From Proteocatella sphenisci DSM 23131 (lineage in GTDB: Bacteria; Bacillota; Clostridia; Peptostreptococcales; Filifactoraceae), in contig NZ_KE384028.1 of the NCBI RefSeq assembly GCF_000423525.1, positions 78,732 through 142,731 of the forward strand: a stretch of 64,000 nucleotides of DNA, given 5' to 3'. Shown piece by piece: positions 46,422 to 56,038 of this stretch (its first letter is position 1; each line of letters opens with the position of its first letter). The notes beneath the pieces were generated by a model. The model was not told where the DNA came from. It ran no database searches and saw only the letters and a list, made by a program, of their open reading frames with translations. The translations under genes and the position numbers were made by a program.

Positions 46422-47342
46422 ATGGGTAAATATGTTGTCAAAAGAGTAATTTCAATGATAATAACGCTTTTTTTCATAATTACATTGACATTTACTATGA
46501 TGCACACGATTCCAGGAGGCCCTTTTACAAGAGAAAAGAAACTGCCACCTGAAATTGAAAAGGCTATGATGGAGAAATACAATCTCGATCAACCAATTTC
46601 AAAACAATATGTAGATTATCTGCTCGGAGCGGTAAAGGGAGATTTTGGTCCTTCTTATACTGCCAAGGGAAGAGAAGTAAGTGACATGATAAAGGATAGT
46701 TTCCCTGTATCTGGTCAGCTTGGAATACTTGCAATCATACTTATACTTGTACTTGGGATTCCACTTGGAGTTATAGCGGCACTCAAGCAGGGGACATGGA
46801 TTGATAAGACTACAATATTCTTTGCAATAATGGGTGTAACCGTCCCGAGTTTTGTGCTCGCAACACTTATGATATACATCTTTGGAGTTAAGATGAAACT
46901 GCTCCCTACTTCAAGATGGTCATCGTGGAGACACATGATAATGCCTACCGTTTCACTTGCAGTTGGTTCTATAGCTTATGTAGCAAGACTTACAAGGTCT
47001 TCGATGCTTGAGGTTATAAGCCAGGATTATATCAGAACAGCAAGAGCTAAGGGACTTTCAGAGACTGTGGTTGTATTCAAACATGCACTTAAAAATGCTT
47101 TAATACCAGTAGTTACATATGTTGGGCCGCTGACTGCGGGAATACTTACTGGTTCATTCGTTATAGAAAAGATCTATGCAGTGCCTGGAATGGGAAGAAT
47201 GTTCGTTGAAAGTATAAGCAACCGTGACTATACGGTTATAATGGGCGTGACTATATTTTATGCTTTCATACTTGTGCTTTTCATATTTATAACAGATATA
47301 CTGTATATGTTCATTGACCCTAGAATAAAGATTAACGAATAG
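46422..47342 (+). CDS. oppB: Oligopeptide ABC transporter permease OppB
   Basis: 306-residue inner-membrane permease with six helices and the coupling EAA loop (DYIRTARAKGLSETVVVFKHALKNAL). The N-terminal LxxxxTMMHTIPGGPF pattern is typical of OppB/DppB. First gene of an operon ordered B-C-D-F-A, 10 bp before oppC. Ribosome site AAGGAG. Peptide versus nickel specificity rests on the downstream OppA. Confidence 0.92.
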   Translation: MGKYVVKRVISMIITLFFIITLTFTMMHTIPGGPFTREKKLPPEIEKAMMEKYNLDQPISKQYVDYLLGAVKGDFGPSYTAKGREVSDMIKDSFPVSGQLGILAIILILVLGIPLGVIAALKQGTWIDKTTIFFAIMGVTVPSFVLATLMIYIFGVKMKLLPTSRWSSWRHMIMPTVSLAVGSIAYVARLTRSSMLEVISQDYIRTARAKGLSETVVVFKHALKNALIPVVTYVGPLTAGILTGSFVIEKIYAVPGMGRMFVESISNRDYTVIMGVTIFYAFILVLFIFITDILYMFIDPRIKINE

Positions 47343-47352
47343 GAGGAGCCAG

Positions 47353-48270
47353 ATGGTAGAGTTAAATAAAATGGACTGGGAACTGGTTTCTCAGGAAGAA
47401 AAAGACGCAGAAAAAATAGTTAGACCTTCCCTGACATACTGGGAAGATGTATGGAGAAGATTTAGAAGCAACAAGGTTTCGGTAGCATCGGCAGTTTTTC
47501 TTGTCTTACTTGTACTTGGGGCAATCTTTATTCCCATGGTATGGCCACATTCATATTCAGACCAGAATCTGATGATGACAAATCAAGCGCCAGGAAATGG
47601 TTTTATATTCGGTACTGATGCCCACGGAAGGGACTTGTTTATAAGAGTTGTTTACGGAGCAAGAATTTCGCTTACGGTTGGGATACTGGCTTCTGTAATA
47701 AATCTTGTTGTGGGAGTTACTTACGGAGGTATTTCGGGTTATTTTGGAGGGAAAGTCGACAATATAATGATGAGAATTGTGGACATACTTTATACAATCC
47801 CTCTTACACTGTATGTAATACTTTTGATGGTTTGGCTAAAGCCAGGTATGACAAGCATACTTGTTGCCATAGGTACTACTTACTGGATTGGAATGGCAAG
47901 GATAGTAAGGGGCCAGATCTTTGCTCTAAAAGAGCAGGAATATGTACTGGCAGCCAGAACTCTTGGAGCATCTGACTCAAGAATTCTTTTTAAACATCTT
48001 ATTCCAAATGCCATGGGCCCGATAATAGTAAGCTTGACGATGTCTATTCCTCAGGCTATATTCACGGAGGCTTTTCTTTCATTCATAGGGCTTGGAGTTT
48101 CAGCTCCTATGGCTTCATGGGGAGTTCTTTGCAATGACGTACTAGGAAGTTTTACAATATATCCACATTTACTTTTCTTCCCGGCGCTTGCTCTATGCTT
48201 GACAATATTGGCATTCAACTTTGTAGGTGATGGTCTCAGAGATGCATTAGACCCACGTATGCGTAAATAA
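47353..48270 (+). CDS. oppC: Oligopeptide ABC transporter permease OppC
   Basis: 305-residue partner permease with an N-terminal cytoplasmic extension (about 1-40), a first helix near 42-62, the FGTDAHGRDLF motif (about 90-100) typical of OppC/DppC, and an EAA loop (EYVLAARTLGASDSRILFKHLIPN). Ribosome site AGGAGG. Ends directly before oppD (stop next to GGAGG). Confidence 0.93.
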   Translation: MVELNKMDWELVSQEEKDAEKIVRPSLTYWEDVWRRFRSNKVSVASAVFLVLLVLGAIFIPMVWPHSYSDQNLMMTNQAPGNGFIFGTDAHGRDLFIRVVYGARISLTVGILASVINLVVGVTYGGISGYFGGKVDNIMMRIVDILYTIPLTLYVILLMVWLKPGMTSILVAIGTTYWIGMARIVRGQIFALKEQEYVLAARTLGASDSRILFKHLIPNAMGPIIVSLTMSIPQAIFTEAFLSFIGLGVSAPMASWGVLCNDVLGSFTIYPHLLFFPALALCLTILAFNFVGDGLRDALDPRMRK

Positions 48271-48281
48271 TGGAGGAAATT

Positions 48282-49301
48282 ATGTCAGAAAAAATGCTTG
48301 AAGTAAAAGGAATGAGAACCTCGTTTTTTACTCACGTTGGAGAAGTAAAAGCTATAAGAGGAGTAGATTTCTATTTAGATAAAGGTGAGGCTGTAGGAAT
48401 AGTTGGAGAGTCTGGTTCAGGAAAATCAGTAACTTCTCTTTCTGTAATGAAATTGCTGCAGTTTCCTGGAAAATTAACGGGTGGTGAGGTGCTTTTTGAT
48501 GGAGAAGACCTTGCAATGAAAACCGATAAAGAGATGCAGGCTATAAGAGGAAATGAAATATCTATGATATTTCAAGATCCTATGACGTCTCTCAACCCAG
48601 TTTTTACCATAGGAAATCAGATAATTGAGGCTATAATAAAGCACCAGAAGCTTAATAAACACCAGGCTAAAGAAAAAGCCATAGATATGCTGAGACTGGT
48701 TGGCATTCCTTCTCCTGAAAAGAGAATAGATCAGTACCCACATGAATTTTCTGGTGGTATGAGACAAAGAGCAATGATAGCTATGGCGCTTTCATGTGAA
48801 CCTAAGCTTCTTATTGCTGATGAGCCTACTACTGCGCTTGATGTTACTATTCAGGCTCAGATACTTGAACTCATGAAAGATCTTAAGGACAGACTGAACA
48901 CATCAATTATACTTATAACCCATGACCTGGGTGTTGTTGCAGACGTATGCAGCAGAATTATAGTTATGTATGGAGGCCTGATAATGGAAGAAGGCACATC
49001 TGAAGAAATTTTCTATGAGCCTAAACATCCATACACACTGGGGCTTATGAAATCTATACCTAAGGTGAGTGACAAAGAAAATAAAGAAAGACTGATTCCA
49101 ATAGATGGAACTCCGCCAGATCTTTTAAAACCACCAGCGGGATGCCCGTTTGCACCACGCTGTGAATACGCTATGAAGGTGTGCATGACTCAAATGCCGG
49201 AATATACAAAAACATCAGAGACCCACAGAGCGGCATGCTGGCTATTGCATCCAGATGCTCCAAAAGTAGATTATACGAAAGGAGTAGGTAAAAATGTATA
49301 A
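48282..49301 (+). CDS. oppD: Oligopeptide ABC transporter ATPase OppD
   Basis: 339-residue ABC ATPase. Walker [10 protein letters not shown]-loop [10 protein letters not shown], signature FSGGMRQR, Walker [13 protein letters not shown], and the C-terminal OppD/F extension with a cysteine cluster ([14 protein letters not shown]...C) that in relatives binds [4Fe-4S]. I start at ATG 48282, five bases after GGAGG. Overlaps oppF by 8 bases. Confidence 0.95.
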   Translation: MSEKMLEVKGMRTSFFTHVGEVKAIRGVDFYLDKGEAVGIVGESGSGKSVTSLSVMKLLQFPGKLTGGEVLFDGEDLAMKTDKEMQAIRGNEISMIFQDPMTSLNPVFTIGNQIIEAIIKHQKLNKHQAKEKAIDMLRLVGIPSPEKRIDQYPHEFSGGMRQRAMIAMALSCEPKLLIADEPTTALDVTIQAQILELMKDLKDRLNTSIILITHDLGVVADVCSRIIVMYGGLIMEEGTSEEIFYEPKHPYTLGLMKSIPKVSDKENKERLIPIDGTPPDLLKPPAGCPFAPRCEYAMKVCMTQMPEYTKTSETHRAACWLLHPDAPKVDYTKGVGKNV

Positions 49302-50277
49302 TAAAAACGCAGAAACCCTTCTGGAGGTCAAAAATTTAAAAAAATATTTTGATGCGTCCAGTGGATTGTTTGGAAAAAACAAAAAATATGTTCAGGCAGT
49401 AGATGATATATCTTTTGAGCTTAAAAAAGGTGAAACTCTTGGTCTTGTTGGAGAATCAGGATGTGGAAAATCTACTACAGGAAGAACTATAATAAAATTA
49501 TATGAACCAACTGAGGGCCAGATAATATTCAAAGGCCAAGATATCTCAAAGCTTAAGAAAAGTGAGATGCTCCCATTTCGAAAGAATATGCAGATGATAT
49601 TTCAAGACCCCTATGCATCTCTTAATACAAGGATGACTGTAGGAGATATAATTGCTGAACCTCTTGAGATACACCAGATGGCTACTAAAGCCGAAATGAA
49701 AGATAAAGTACAGCAGCTTCTTAACGATGTTGGTCTTAACCCAGACCATGCTGCCAGATACCCTCATGAGTTTTCAGGAGGACAAAGACAGCGTATAGGT
49801 ATAGCCAGAGCACTTGCCGTGGAGCCTGATTTTATTATTTGTGATGAGCCTATTTCGGCGCTGGACGTTTCAATACAGGCCCAGGTAGTAAACATGCTTG
49901 AAGATCTTCAAAAAAGCAGAGAACTGACATATCTTTTTATAGCTCATGACCTGTCTATGGTTAAATATATTTCTGACAGAATAGGGGTTATGTATCTTGG
50001 GAAGATGGTAGAGATAACTTACTCTGATGAACTTTACAAGAATCCACTTCATCCTTATACTCAAGCTCTTTTGTCTGCGATCCCTATTCCGGATCCGGAT
50101 ATTTCAAAGCAGAGCCAGAGGATACTTCTTACGGGAGATGTTCCAAGCCCAATAGACCCACCGTCGGGATGCAGATTCAGGACCAGATGCCCTAAAGCTA
50201 TGAATATATGCAAGGAACAAGAACCTGAAATGAAGGAACTTGCACCAGAACATTTTTGTGCTTGTCACCTTTATTAA
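49294..50277 (+). CDS. oppF: Oligopeptide ABC transporter ATPase OppF
   Basis: 327-residue ABC ATPase pairing with OppD. Walker [11 protein letters not shown]-loop FQDPYASLN, signature FSGGQRQR, Walker [13 protein letters not shown], and a C-terminal extension with cysteines [14 protein letters not shown]...C. Overlaps oppD and is followed by a separate promoter for oppA. Confidence 0.95.
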   Translation: MYNKNAETLLEVKNLKKYFDASSGLFGKNKKYVQAVDDISFELKKGETLGLVGESGCGKSTTGRTIIKLYEPTEGQIIFKGQDISKLKKSEMLPFRKNMQMIFQDPYASLNTRMTVGDIIAEPLEIHQMATKAEMKDKVQQLLNDVGLNPDHAARYPHEFSGGQRQRIGIARALAVEPDFIICDEPISALDVSIQAQVVNMLEDLQKSRELTYLFIAHDLSMVKYISDRIGVMYLGKMVEITYSDELYKNPLHPYTQALLSAIPIPDPDISKQSQRILLTGDVPSPIDPPSGCRFRTRCPKAMNICKEQEPEMKELAPEHFCACHLY

Positions 50278-50295
50278 ATTATTAATTCTTTAGTA

Positions 50296-50324
50296 TTGAA
50301 AAAATTATAATTTTCTGATATTAT
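50296..50324 (+). promoter_or_regulatory. Internal promoter TTGAAA-N17-TATTAT for oppA
   Basis: Near-consensus promoter 80 bases upstream of oppA, allowing more binding protein than transporter subunits. Confidence 0.7.
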
Positions 50325-50350
50325 CAGTATAGGTAAAACTTGATGTTAAT

Positions 50351-50372
50351 TTGTGCTCAGTTTTGAGCACAA
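50351..50372 (+). other. Hairpin without T-tract in the oppA leader
   Basis: TTGTGCTCA/TGAGCACAA (50351-50359 with 50364-50372) with a GTTT loop, not followed by a U run, so it is unlikely to terminate; it may stabilise oppA mRNA or be an operator. Confidence 0.5.
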
Positions 50373-50404
50373 GATAATATAAAATAATTTTCGGGAGGGA
50401 AAAT

Positions 50405-52027
50405 ATGAAAAGAATATTAGCACTAACACTGACTGCTGTATTGGGAATATCGCTTCTTGCAGGATGTTCTTCAGACAATTCAGCTGATGGCTCAGACGTA
50501 CCACAAAAAGTAGTTCACAACCTTGGTGCAGATCCTGCATCTGTAGACCCTGCGCTAAATGAGGCAGTTGATGGTTCTCAGGTACTTCAAAGTGCATTTG
50601 AAGGACTTACAAGAACTGATGCTGATGAGCAGCCAATTCCAGGAGTTGCGGAAAAGTGGGAAGTTTCAGAAGATGGTCTTACTTACACATTCCACCTGAG
50701 AGATTCAAAATGGTCTGACGGAGAGCCGGTAGTGGCTTCAGATTTTGAATATGCGTGGAAAAGGGCACTAGACCCTGCAACTGCAGCAGGCTATGCGTAT
50801 CAGATGTATTACTTATTAAATGGCCAAAAGGCTAATGCAGGTGATGTTTCTATAGACGAGATAGGAGTTAAGGCTATTGATGAGAAAACGCTTGAAGTTA
50901 AGCTTGAATCACCTACGCCATACTTCCTTCAATTAACTGCTTTCCCTTGCTATTTCCCAGTAAGAAAGGACATAGTTGAAGCAGATCCAGAAGGATGGGC
51001 GCTTAATCCGGAAACTTATATTTCAAACGGACCATTTACTATGACTGAATGGACACACAACGACGTTCTTAGATTAGTTAAAAACGAAAATTACTATGAT
51101 GCAGAAAACGTTAAAATTCAAGAGATTGAATATGTTATGATAGTTGAAGGATCAACTGCATTCTCTGCATTCCAATCAGGTGAGATCGATTATACTGAGA
51201 ACGTTCCAGCTGACCAGATTGTTCAGCTTCAAGAAGCTAATGATGCTAACTTTAACATATTCCCTTACATTGGAACATACTTCTACTGCTTCAATATGAA
51301 TAATGATCTGATGAAGGACGTAAAGGTAAGAGAGGCTCTTTCTCTTGCAATAGACAGAGAAGCTATAGTTACAAACGTAACTAAGGGTGGACAAAAGCCA
51401 GCTAACGGATTCGTATCTGAAGGTATAGCTACTTCTACTGGAGAATCTTTTAGAACTCTTGCTGGAGACTACGGAGTACCTGTAAAAGCTGATATAGAAA
51501 AAGCTAAGGCTCTTCTTGCAGAAGCTGGATACCCAGACGGAGCAGGATTCCCAGAATTAGAACTTCTTTACAACACAAATGAAGCACACAAATCTATAGC
51601 AGAAGCTGTTCAGGAAATGTGGAAACAAAACCTTGGAATCAGCGTAACTCTAAGAAATGAAGAGTGGAAAGTATTCCAGGAAAACCGTAAAAATGGTAAC
51701 TACACAGTTGCAAGACATGGTTGGATTGGGGACTATGCAGACCCTATGACATTCCTTGAAATGTGGACTACAGATGCAGGAACAAATGATGCGAAATACG
51801 CAAGTCCAGAATATGACAAGCTTATAAATGATTCTAAATTTGCAAGTGGAGCAGAAAGAGATACTATCCTTAAGGATGCAGAAGCACTTCTTGCTAAGGA
51901 TCTTCCTGTAATGCCAATTTACTACTATACAAACCCAGCTCTTATGAGAACTACTATAAAAGAGGCTCCAAAATCATCACTTGGACCAGTATTCTATAGA
52001 AACGCATATGTAGAAGCTGCTGAATAA
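50405..52027 (+). CDS. oppA: Oligopeptide-binding lipoprotein OppA
   Basis: 540-residue extracellular solute-binding lipoprotein (family 5). Lipobox LLAGC with Cys21, then a two-lobed binding protein: VHNLGADPASVDPAL, LTYTFHLRDSKWSDGEPV, the SNGPFTMTEW motif, VREALSLAIDREAI, and MPIYYYTNPALM near the end. The LNGQKA and family segments match peptide binders closely. Codons are visibly biased towards AAC, TTC and TAC compared with neighbours, a sign of high expression. Own promoter and a strong terminator. Confidence 0.95.
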   Translation: MKRILALTLTAVLGISLLAGCSSDNSADGSDVPQKVVHNLGADPASVDPALNEAVDGSQVLQSAFEGLTRTDADEQPIPGVAEKWEVSEDGLTYTFHLRDSKWSDGEPVVASDFEYAWKRALDPATAAGYAYQMYYLLNGQKANAGDVSIDEIGVKAIDEKTLEVKLESPTPYFLQLTAFPCYFPVRKDIVEADPEGWALNPETYISNGPFTMTEWTHNDVLRLVKNENYYDAENVKIQEIEYVMIVEGSTAFSAFQSGEIDYTENVPADQIVQLQEANDANFNIFPYIGTYFYCFNMNNDLMKDVKVREALSLAIDREAIVTNVTKGGQKPANGFVSEGIATSTGESFRTLAGDYGVPVKADIEKAKALLAEAGYPDGAGFPELELLYNTNEAHKSIAEAVQEMWKQNLGISVTLRNEEWKVFQENRKNGNYTVARHGWIGDYADPMTFLEMWTTDAGTNDAKYASPEYDKLINDSKFASGAERDTILKDAEALLAKDLPVMPIYYYTNPALMRTTIKEAPKSSLGPVFYRNAYVEAAE

Positions 52028-52055
52028 TTATTTAAATTTTAAATTATCTAAAATT

Positions 52056-52094
52056 AAAGCTGCTATCTGATTAAATTCAGGTAGCAGCTTTTTC
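52056..52094 (+). terminator. Terminator after oppA
   Basis: 15-bp stem (52056-52070 with 52077-52091, one G-T pair), TTAAAT loop, T5. Confidence 0.92.
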
Positions 52095-52109
52095 AGGATT
52101 TTTTCTTTG

Positions 52110-52604
52110 TTATTTTGTAAGTATGTCGATTATCTGCGAATCTGTCGAACCCTGGGTTATGGCAAAGGTTCCTGCCTTGAGCTTTGTTTCTTTGCCTGAT
52201 GAAACTAGAAGATTAAGGAATTCATCTCCTGATTTTATCAGTCCCTGTTTTTCAAGTGATGATGCAATAGAAGCACTTGAACTCCCTGAAGCTATTTCTA
52301 TGTTTTTTATTGATGTTGCAGGACTGCCATTGCTCGGCTGAGCTGGAGATGCAGGTTGTTGTGCAGGGGCACTTTGGTCTGAAGCGTCTGTTTCTTTTCC
52401 AGGGTCATTTTCTTTAGGAGTATCCTGGTTTGGAAGTTGTTCTTCGTGGATTACTTCATTCATTTCTTTGTACTTGTTTTCGTCGTCTTTTATGTTAAAC
52501 CATCCATATAGACTGGAGGACACTACTAATCCTACAACTATTACAATGACTGTTGTAAAAAACAAATCACTGTGTTCATAAATAAAGTCTTTCAATTTTT
52601 CCAT
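52110..52604 (-). CDS. MltG/YceG-like membrane protein lacking the catalytic domain
   Basis: 164 residues: short cytoplasmic start, one membrane helix (about 13-33), a Pro/Ser/Gln-rich linker (about 55-100), and a C-terminal module (about 100-164) like the N-terminal LysM-like part of endolytic transglycosylase MltG (IEIASGSSSASIASSLEKQG, KAGTFAITQG, QIIDIL). The lytic domain with its catalytic Glu is absent and the next gene is unrelated, so this is a stand-alone stub, not a broken gene: the stop is followed by normal intergenic DNA. Perhaps it binds peptidoglycan glycan. Divergent from the GNAT gene. Confidence 0.75.
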   Translation of the reverse strand: MEKLKDFIYEHSDLFFTTVIVIVVGLVVSSSLYGWFNIKDDENKYKEMNEVIHEEQLPNQDTPKENDPGKETDASDQSAPAQQPASPAQPSNGSPATSIKNIEIASGSSSASIASSLEKQGLIKSGDEFLNLLVSSGKETKLKAGTFAITQGSTDSQIIDILTK

Positions 52605-52634
52605 ATTTTACCTCACTTTTGTAATAAAACTGTA

Positions 52635-52663
52635 TAGAAAATTCTCCTAAACTATATTATAAT
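52635..52663 (+). promoter_or_regulatory. Promoter TAGAAA-N17-TATAAT for the GNAT/lepB pair
   Basis: Perfect -10 with a weak -35 at 17-base spacing, about 40 bases before the GNAT start. Confidence 0.5.
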
Positions 52664-52701
52664 ACTTATGGGAGCTTTTTTCAATTGAAGGGACAGAAAA
52701 T

Positions 52702-53232
52702 ATGAAATATATTTTAAAGAGCGGGCACGAACTGATAATAAGGAAAACTATTGATGAGAATGAAGACATTTTCAACCTTATTAAAAAACTTTCTGATGAG
52801 AGTGACAATTTCCCTTTTACTTCTGAAGATTTTGGACTGGACTCCAAAAATACAGGTGCTTTTGCTGACTATCTCAACATGAGAGAGAACAGTATTTTCT
52901 ATGTTGCACAATTGGAAGGCGACATAGTGGGGCTATCTTATCTGGAAGGTGGAAAAAGGGCCAGAACAGCACATTGTGTCAATTTAGGCATTGGCATACT
53001 TAATGAGTTCAACGACATGGGAATAGGTACAATTCTTACGAAAGAACTGATAAAGTTTGCATCTGAAGGGGAGTGTATTGCAAAAATTGATCTTCAGGTA
53101 AAATCTGACAACTTGAAGGCTATAGCATTATATAAAAAATGTGGCTTTGTGCCAGAAGGAAAAATTTCAAGGGCACTTTTTATAGATGGGGAATTTTATG
53201 ACTATTTGAGTATGGGACTTATAATTGACTGA
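52702..53232 (+). CDS. GNAT-family N-acetyltransferase
   Basis: 176-residue acetyltransferase with core segments HCVNLGIGIL, the acetyl-CoA loop FNDMGIGTIL (a divergent Q/R-x2-G-x-G/A), strand KIDLQVKSDN, and IALYKKCGFVPEG typical of the C-terminal half. Ribosome site AAGGGACAG. Thirteen bases separate it from lepB, so the two are probably co-transcribed. Acceptor unknown. Confidence 0.85.
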   Translation: MKYILKSGHELIIRKTIDENEDIFNLIKKLSDESDNFPFTSEDFGLDSKNTGAFADYLNMRENSIFYVAQLEGDIVGLSYLEGGKRARTAHCVNLGIGILNEFNDMGIGTILTKELIKFASEGECIAKIDLQVKSDNLKAIALYKKCGFVPEGKISRALFIDGEFYDYLSMGLIID

Positions 53233-53245
53233 TAAGGAGACAGAA

Positions 53246-53779
53246 ATGAGTGAAGCTGTAAAAAAAGAGATAATTGAATGGATAAAGGTCATTGTTATAG
53301 CGGTTATACTTGCGGGATTAATAACTACTTTCGTAAGGCCTACTCTGGTAAAAGGGGCATCTATGGAGAATACTCTCAAGCAATATGATTATCTTCTTGT
53401 AAACAAAATGGCATACAAGTCAAAGCTGCCAGAAAGAGGAGATGTTATTATATTTAAATCTGATCTTATGCAGGACAATGGCAGGCAAAAAGATCTGGTA
53501 AAAAGAGTTGTTGCTATTGAAGGAGACCGTGTAGTAATTTCTGAGGGGCAGGTGTATCTTAATGATGAGCTCCTTGAGGAGCCTTACACAAAAGATGGAT
53601 ACACTGACTATGAAATAGACACCATAGTTCCAGATGGCCATGTTTTTGCTATGGGAGACAACCGCCTTGACAGTACTGACAGTAGAGATTCAAGTGTGGG
53701 ACCAGTTCCTCTTGATGATATTGTAGGAAAAGTTTTTGTAAGGCTCTTTCCCTTTAACAAGATAACTACAAAATTTTAA
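53246..53779 (+). CDS. lepB: Signal peptidase I
   Basis: 177-residue membrane protease that removes signal peptides. One N-terminal helix (13-30), catalytic Ser39 in GASMENTL, catalytic Lys86 in LVKRVVAIEGD, and the GDNRLDSTDSRD box near 140. I start at ATG 53246 after TAAGGAG; an in-frame TTG at 53225 is less likely. Short Gram-positive type. Confidence 0.95.
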   Translation: MSEAVKKEIIEWIKVIVIAVILAGLITTFVRPTLVKGASMENTLKQYDYLLVNKMAYKSKLPERGDVIIFKSDLMQDNGRQKDLVKRVVAIEGDRVVISEGQVYLNDELLEEPYTKDGYTDYEIDTIVPDGHVFAMGDNRLDSTDSRDSSVGPVPLDDIVGKVFVRLFPFNKITTKF

Positions 53780-53801
53780 ATTCTCAATATTAATATGTAA
53801 A

Positions 53802-53830
53802 ATAAAAGAGAGGCATAGCCTCTCTTATTT
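53802..53830. terminator. Bidirectional terminator between lepB and the redoxin gene
   Basis: 9-bp stem AAGAGAGGC/GCCTCTCTT (53806-53814 with 53818-53826), ATA loop, with A-rich and T-rich flanks. Confidence 0.8.
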
Positions 53831-53843
53831 AAAATCACTTTAA

Positions 53844-54074
53844 TTAGATTCCAAGGAGCTCATTAATCTTTGCTTCTTCGAATCCCATTATCAGTTCATC
53901 ATCGATGTAAATAGCAGGAACACCTAAGATTTTCTTCTGAAGAAGATATTTTCTTGCTTCTGGGTCCTTGCTGACATTCTTTTCTTCGTAAGGAATGTTT
54001 TTGGAATCAAAATATTCCATAGCATGGTGACAATGTGAACATGTAGAACTTGTATAAATCACAACTTTTTTCAT
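53844..54074 (-). CDS. Glutaredoxin-like thiol-disulfide protein
   Basis: 76-residue redoxin. The redox centre CSHC is at Cys12 and Cys15, followed by the cis-proline loop GVPAIYID and GFEEAKINELL. The length and motif fit NrdH/glutaredoxin-like proteins of anaerobes, which reduce target disulfides with thioredoxin reductase or another donor. I start at ATG 54074 after GAAAGGA; the in-frame codon nine residues earlier has no ribosome site. Confidence 0.88.
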   Translation of the reverse strand: MKKVVIYTSSTCSHCHHAMEYFDSKNIPYEEKNVSKDPEARKYLLQKKILGVPAIYIDDELIMGFEEAKINELLGI

Positions 54075-54196
54075 ATTAGATTTCCTTTCTAAAATTATCA
54101 TACTTATATTTTAAATTAAAAACCAATATAAATCTATAGATAATTCAAAAAAACTAAATCTATCTTTTAACAAAAATGTACTATATAGGGAGAAAA

Positions 54197-55516
54197 ATGA
54201 TGGTTGATAACAAGAGGTATATACTTAGAGATCCTGTGCATCTGGACATTGAATTTCCGCACAAATATTTTGCACTGGTTAATACAAGCGAGTTTCAGAG
54301 GTTGTCGAGAATAAAGCAACTGAGCTGTGAGTATCTGGTTTTTCCAACGGCTTCTCATACAAGATTTTCACATAGCATAGGAACTTATCATTTGATGGGG
54401 CAGCTGATTGACCATCTGGGTAGGATATTGGCATCATATGGCATTGAAGTTTCGGATGAGCAGCGTGAGCTTGCGCTTTGCAGTGCGCTCCTTCATGATA
54501 TTGGTCATGGCCCATTTTCGCATACTTTTGAAAAAATATTTGGACTTGGAAGCCATGAAGACTGGACTGTAAAAATTCTGACAGACGAGAATTCTGAGAT
54601 ATACAGAGCGATTTGCGATAATTTTTCGGAAAACTTTGTATCAAAACTGTCAAGTATTTTTGCAAAAGATCCAGACGAGGTGAATGATGATGAGGGAAAT
54701 ATAATGACGCTTATATCTCAGCTCATAAGCTCTCAAATAGATGCTGACAGGATGGACTACCTTCTTCGGGACAGTTACTTTACCAGTATCAGTAATGGTA
54801 ACTACGACATAAAGAGGATTATTAAATCTCTTGATGTGGTATGCAATGAAGATGGGTTTAAGATATGTGTAAATGAAAAATATATTTCTTCTATAGAGGA
54901 ATACATCATGGCCAGATATTACATGCATAAGGAGGCCTATCAGCACCCTGTAAAAGTTCAGATGGAAGCAATCCTGGTTAAAGTGTTTGCAAGGGCAAAA
55001 GAATTGTATTTGATGGATAAACCTGTATTTGCCGATGATATAATGATAAAACTGTTTAGTACAGATGAACTGACTGTAAGTGAATATACATCTATAGATG
55101 ACTACTTCATGTATTACCATATAATAAAATGGAAAAATCACAATGATAAAACACTTTCACATATGTGCAGAGCTTTTCTGGACAGAAAAAAATACAAGAG
55201 ATATAGAAGAAATGAGAATATGCCCGAACTTGCGCTTGCTCTTAATGAAAACTTATATAAGAAAAACAGAGAAAGAATAGACTGGGAAAAGGAATATGGA
55301 TATATCAAAAAGAGTGTATCTTTTGGAATTTATGACAAGAAAAAAGATAATATATGGGTAAAGATGAAAGACGGTTCGATAAAAGATATATCAGAGGTTT
55401 CCTATGTATTTAAGAGTATGGATATGGAAAAACCTTACGAGAGGACAATTGAGTGTTTTTCGCAAGAACTTCTTGAAGATCGTTTTGGAGAATATGTACT
55501 TGTGGGAATTTGCTGA
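54197..55516 (+). CDS. HD-domain phosphohydrolase (dGTPase-like)
   Basis: 439-residue metal-dependent phosphohydrolase. HD motif residues: His of HTRFSHSIG, HD of LLHDIGHGPFSH, and the Asp of ISSQIDADRMDYLLRDS. The opening RYILRDPVHLDIEFPHKY and the pattern are those of YwfO-type HD proteins, which hydrolyse dNTPs. Ribosome site AGGGAG precedes adjacent ATGs; I take the first (54197). Terminated by a bidirectional hairpin. The nucleotide substrate is inferred. Confidence 0.88.
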   Translation: MMVDNKRYILRDPVHLDIEFPHKYFALVNTSEFQRLSRIKQLSCEYLVFPTASHTRFSHSIGTYHLMGQLIDHLGRILASYGIEVSDEQRELALCSALLHDIGHGPFSHTFEKIFGLGSHEDWTVKILTDENSEIYRAICDNFSENFVSKLSSIFAKDPDEVNDDEGNIMTLISQLISSQIDADRMDYLLRDSYFTSISNGNYDIKRIIKSLDVVCNEDGFKICVNEKYISSIEEYIMARYYMHKEAYQHPVKVQMEAILVKVFARAKELYLMDKPVFADDIMIKLFSTDELTVSEYTSIDDYFMYYHIIKWKNHNDKTLSHMCRAFLDRKKYKRYRRNENMPELALALNENLYKKNRERIDWEKEYGYIKKSVSFGIYDKKKDNIWVKMKDGSIKDISEVSYVFKSMDMEKPYERTIECFSQELLEDRFGEYVLVGIC

Positions 55517-55561
55517 TCGAAATTTTATATGGATGCAAGCAAGAATATTAAAACAGGCATA

Positions 55562-55596
55562 AAAAAAGTCCCGAATATTATATTCAGGACTTTTTT
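55562..55596. terminator. Bidirectional terminator after the HD gene
   Basis: AAAAAAGTCC/GGACTTTTTT (55562-55571 with 55587-55596) with an inner GAATA/TATTC stem; serves both convergent genes. Confidence 0.9.
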
Positions 55597-55620
55597 GGTG
55601 AGACTTTAGATTTTTCTAAT

Positions 55621-55872
55621 TTAAAATTCGGGTGCAAATTTTTCTCCGAGATATTTTAACACGGTAGCTCTTGGAGTGTCAGGCGTTATGGGAATCATTT
55701 TATCGGTTTCTTCAAAATAGATATCTATGTTGCAGTCACCATTCTTAAAATGCTTGAGTACGGTTTCTTCGAGTACTCTTCTTGCTTTGATTTTTTCAAC
55801 TTTTTTCTTTTCATATTCTTTAGTAAAATAATATCCTTTTAAAGTGAATACTTTTGTATAAATATTTGTCAT
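55621..55872 (-). CDS. Small hypothetical protein
   Basis: 83-residue soluble protein. ATG 55872 sits correctly after GGAGG, so translation is likely. It is rich in Lys, Glu and Tyr, with a helix (EYEKKKVEKIKARRVLEETVL in part) and a C-terminal segment TPRATVLKYLG. I recognise no family. Transcribed alone on the minus strand between two plus-strand genes. Confidence 0.65.
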   Translation of the reverse strand: MTNIYTKVFTLKGYYFTKEYEKKKVEKIKARRVLEETVLKHFKNGDCNIDIYFEETDKMIPITPDTPRATVLKYLGEKFAPEF

Positions 55873-55970
55873 AATTTCCTCCAAAACAAAAGCAGTAATT
55901 TAATTAACGTGATTTTTCTGCTGTATTTATATTACATTATACTTAATTACCTGTAAATAAGCTATATTTA

Positions 55971-55999
55971 TTGTTAAATTTTTCAAATTTTGATATAAT
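55971..55999 (+). promoter_or_regulatory. Promoter TTGTTA-N17-TATAAT
   Basis: Perfect -10 with a 4-of-6 -35, 40 bases before the metallo-hydrolase gene; it may drive the long run to 63572. Confidence 0.65.
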
Positions 56000-56038
56000 T
56001 GATAATATGAAGATAATTAAAGAACTGAGGAAAATACT

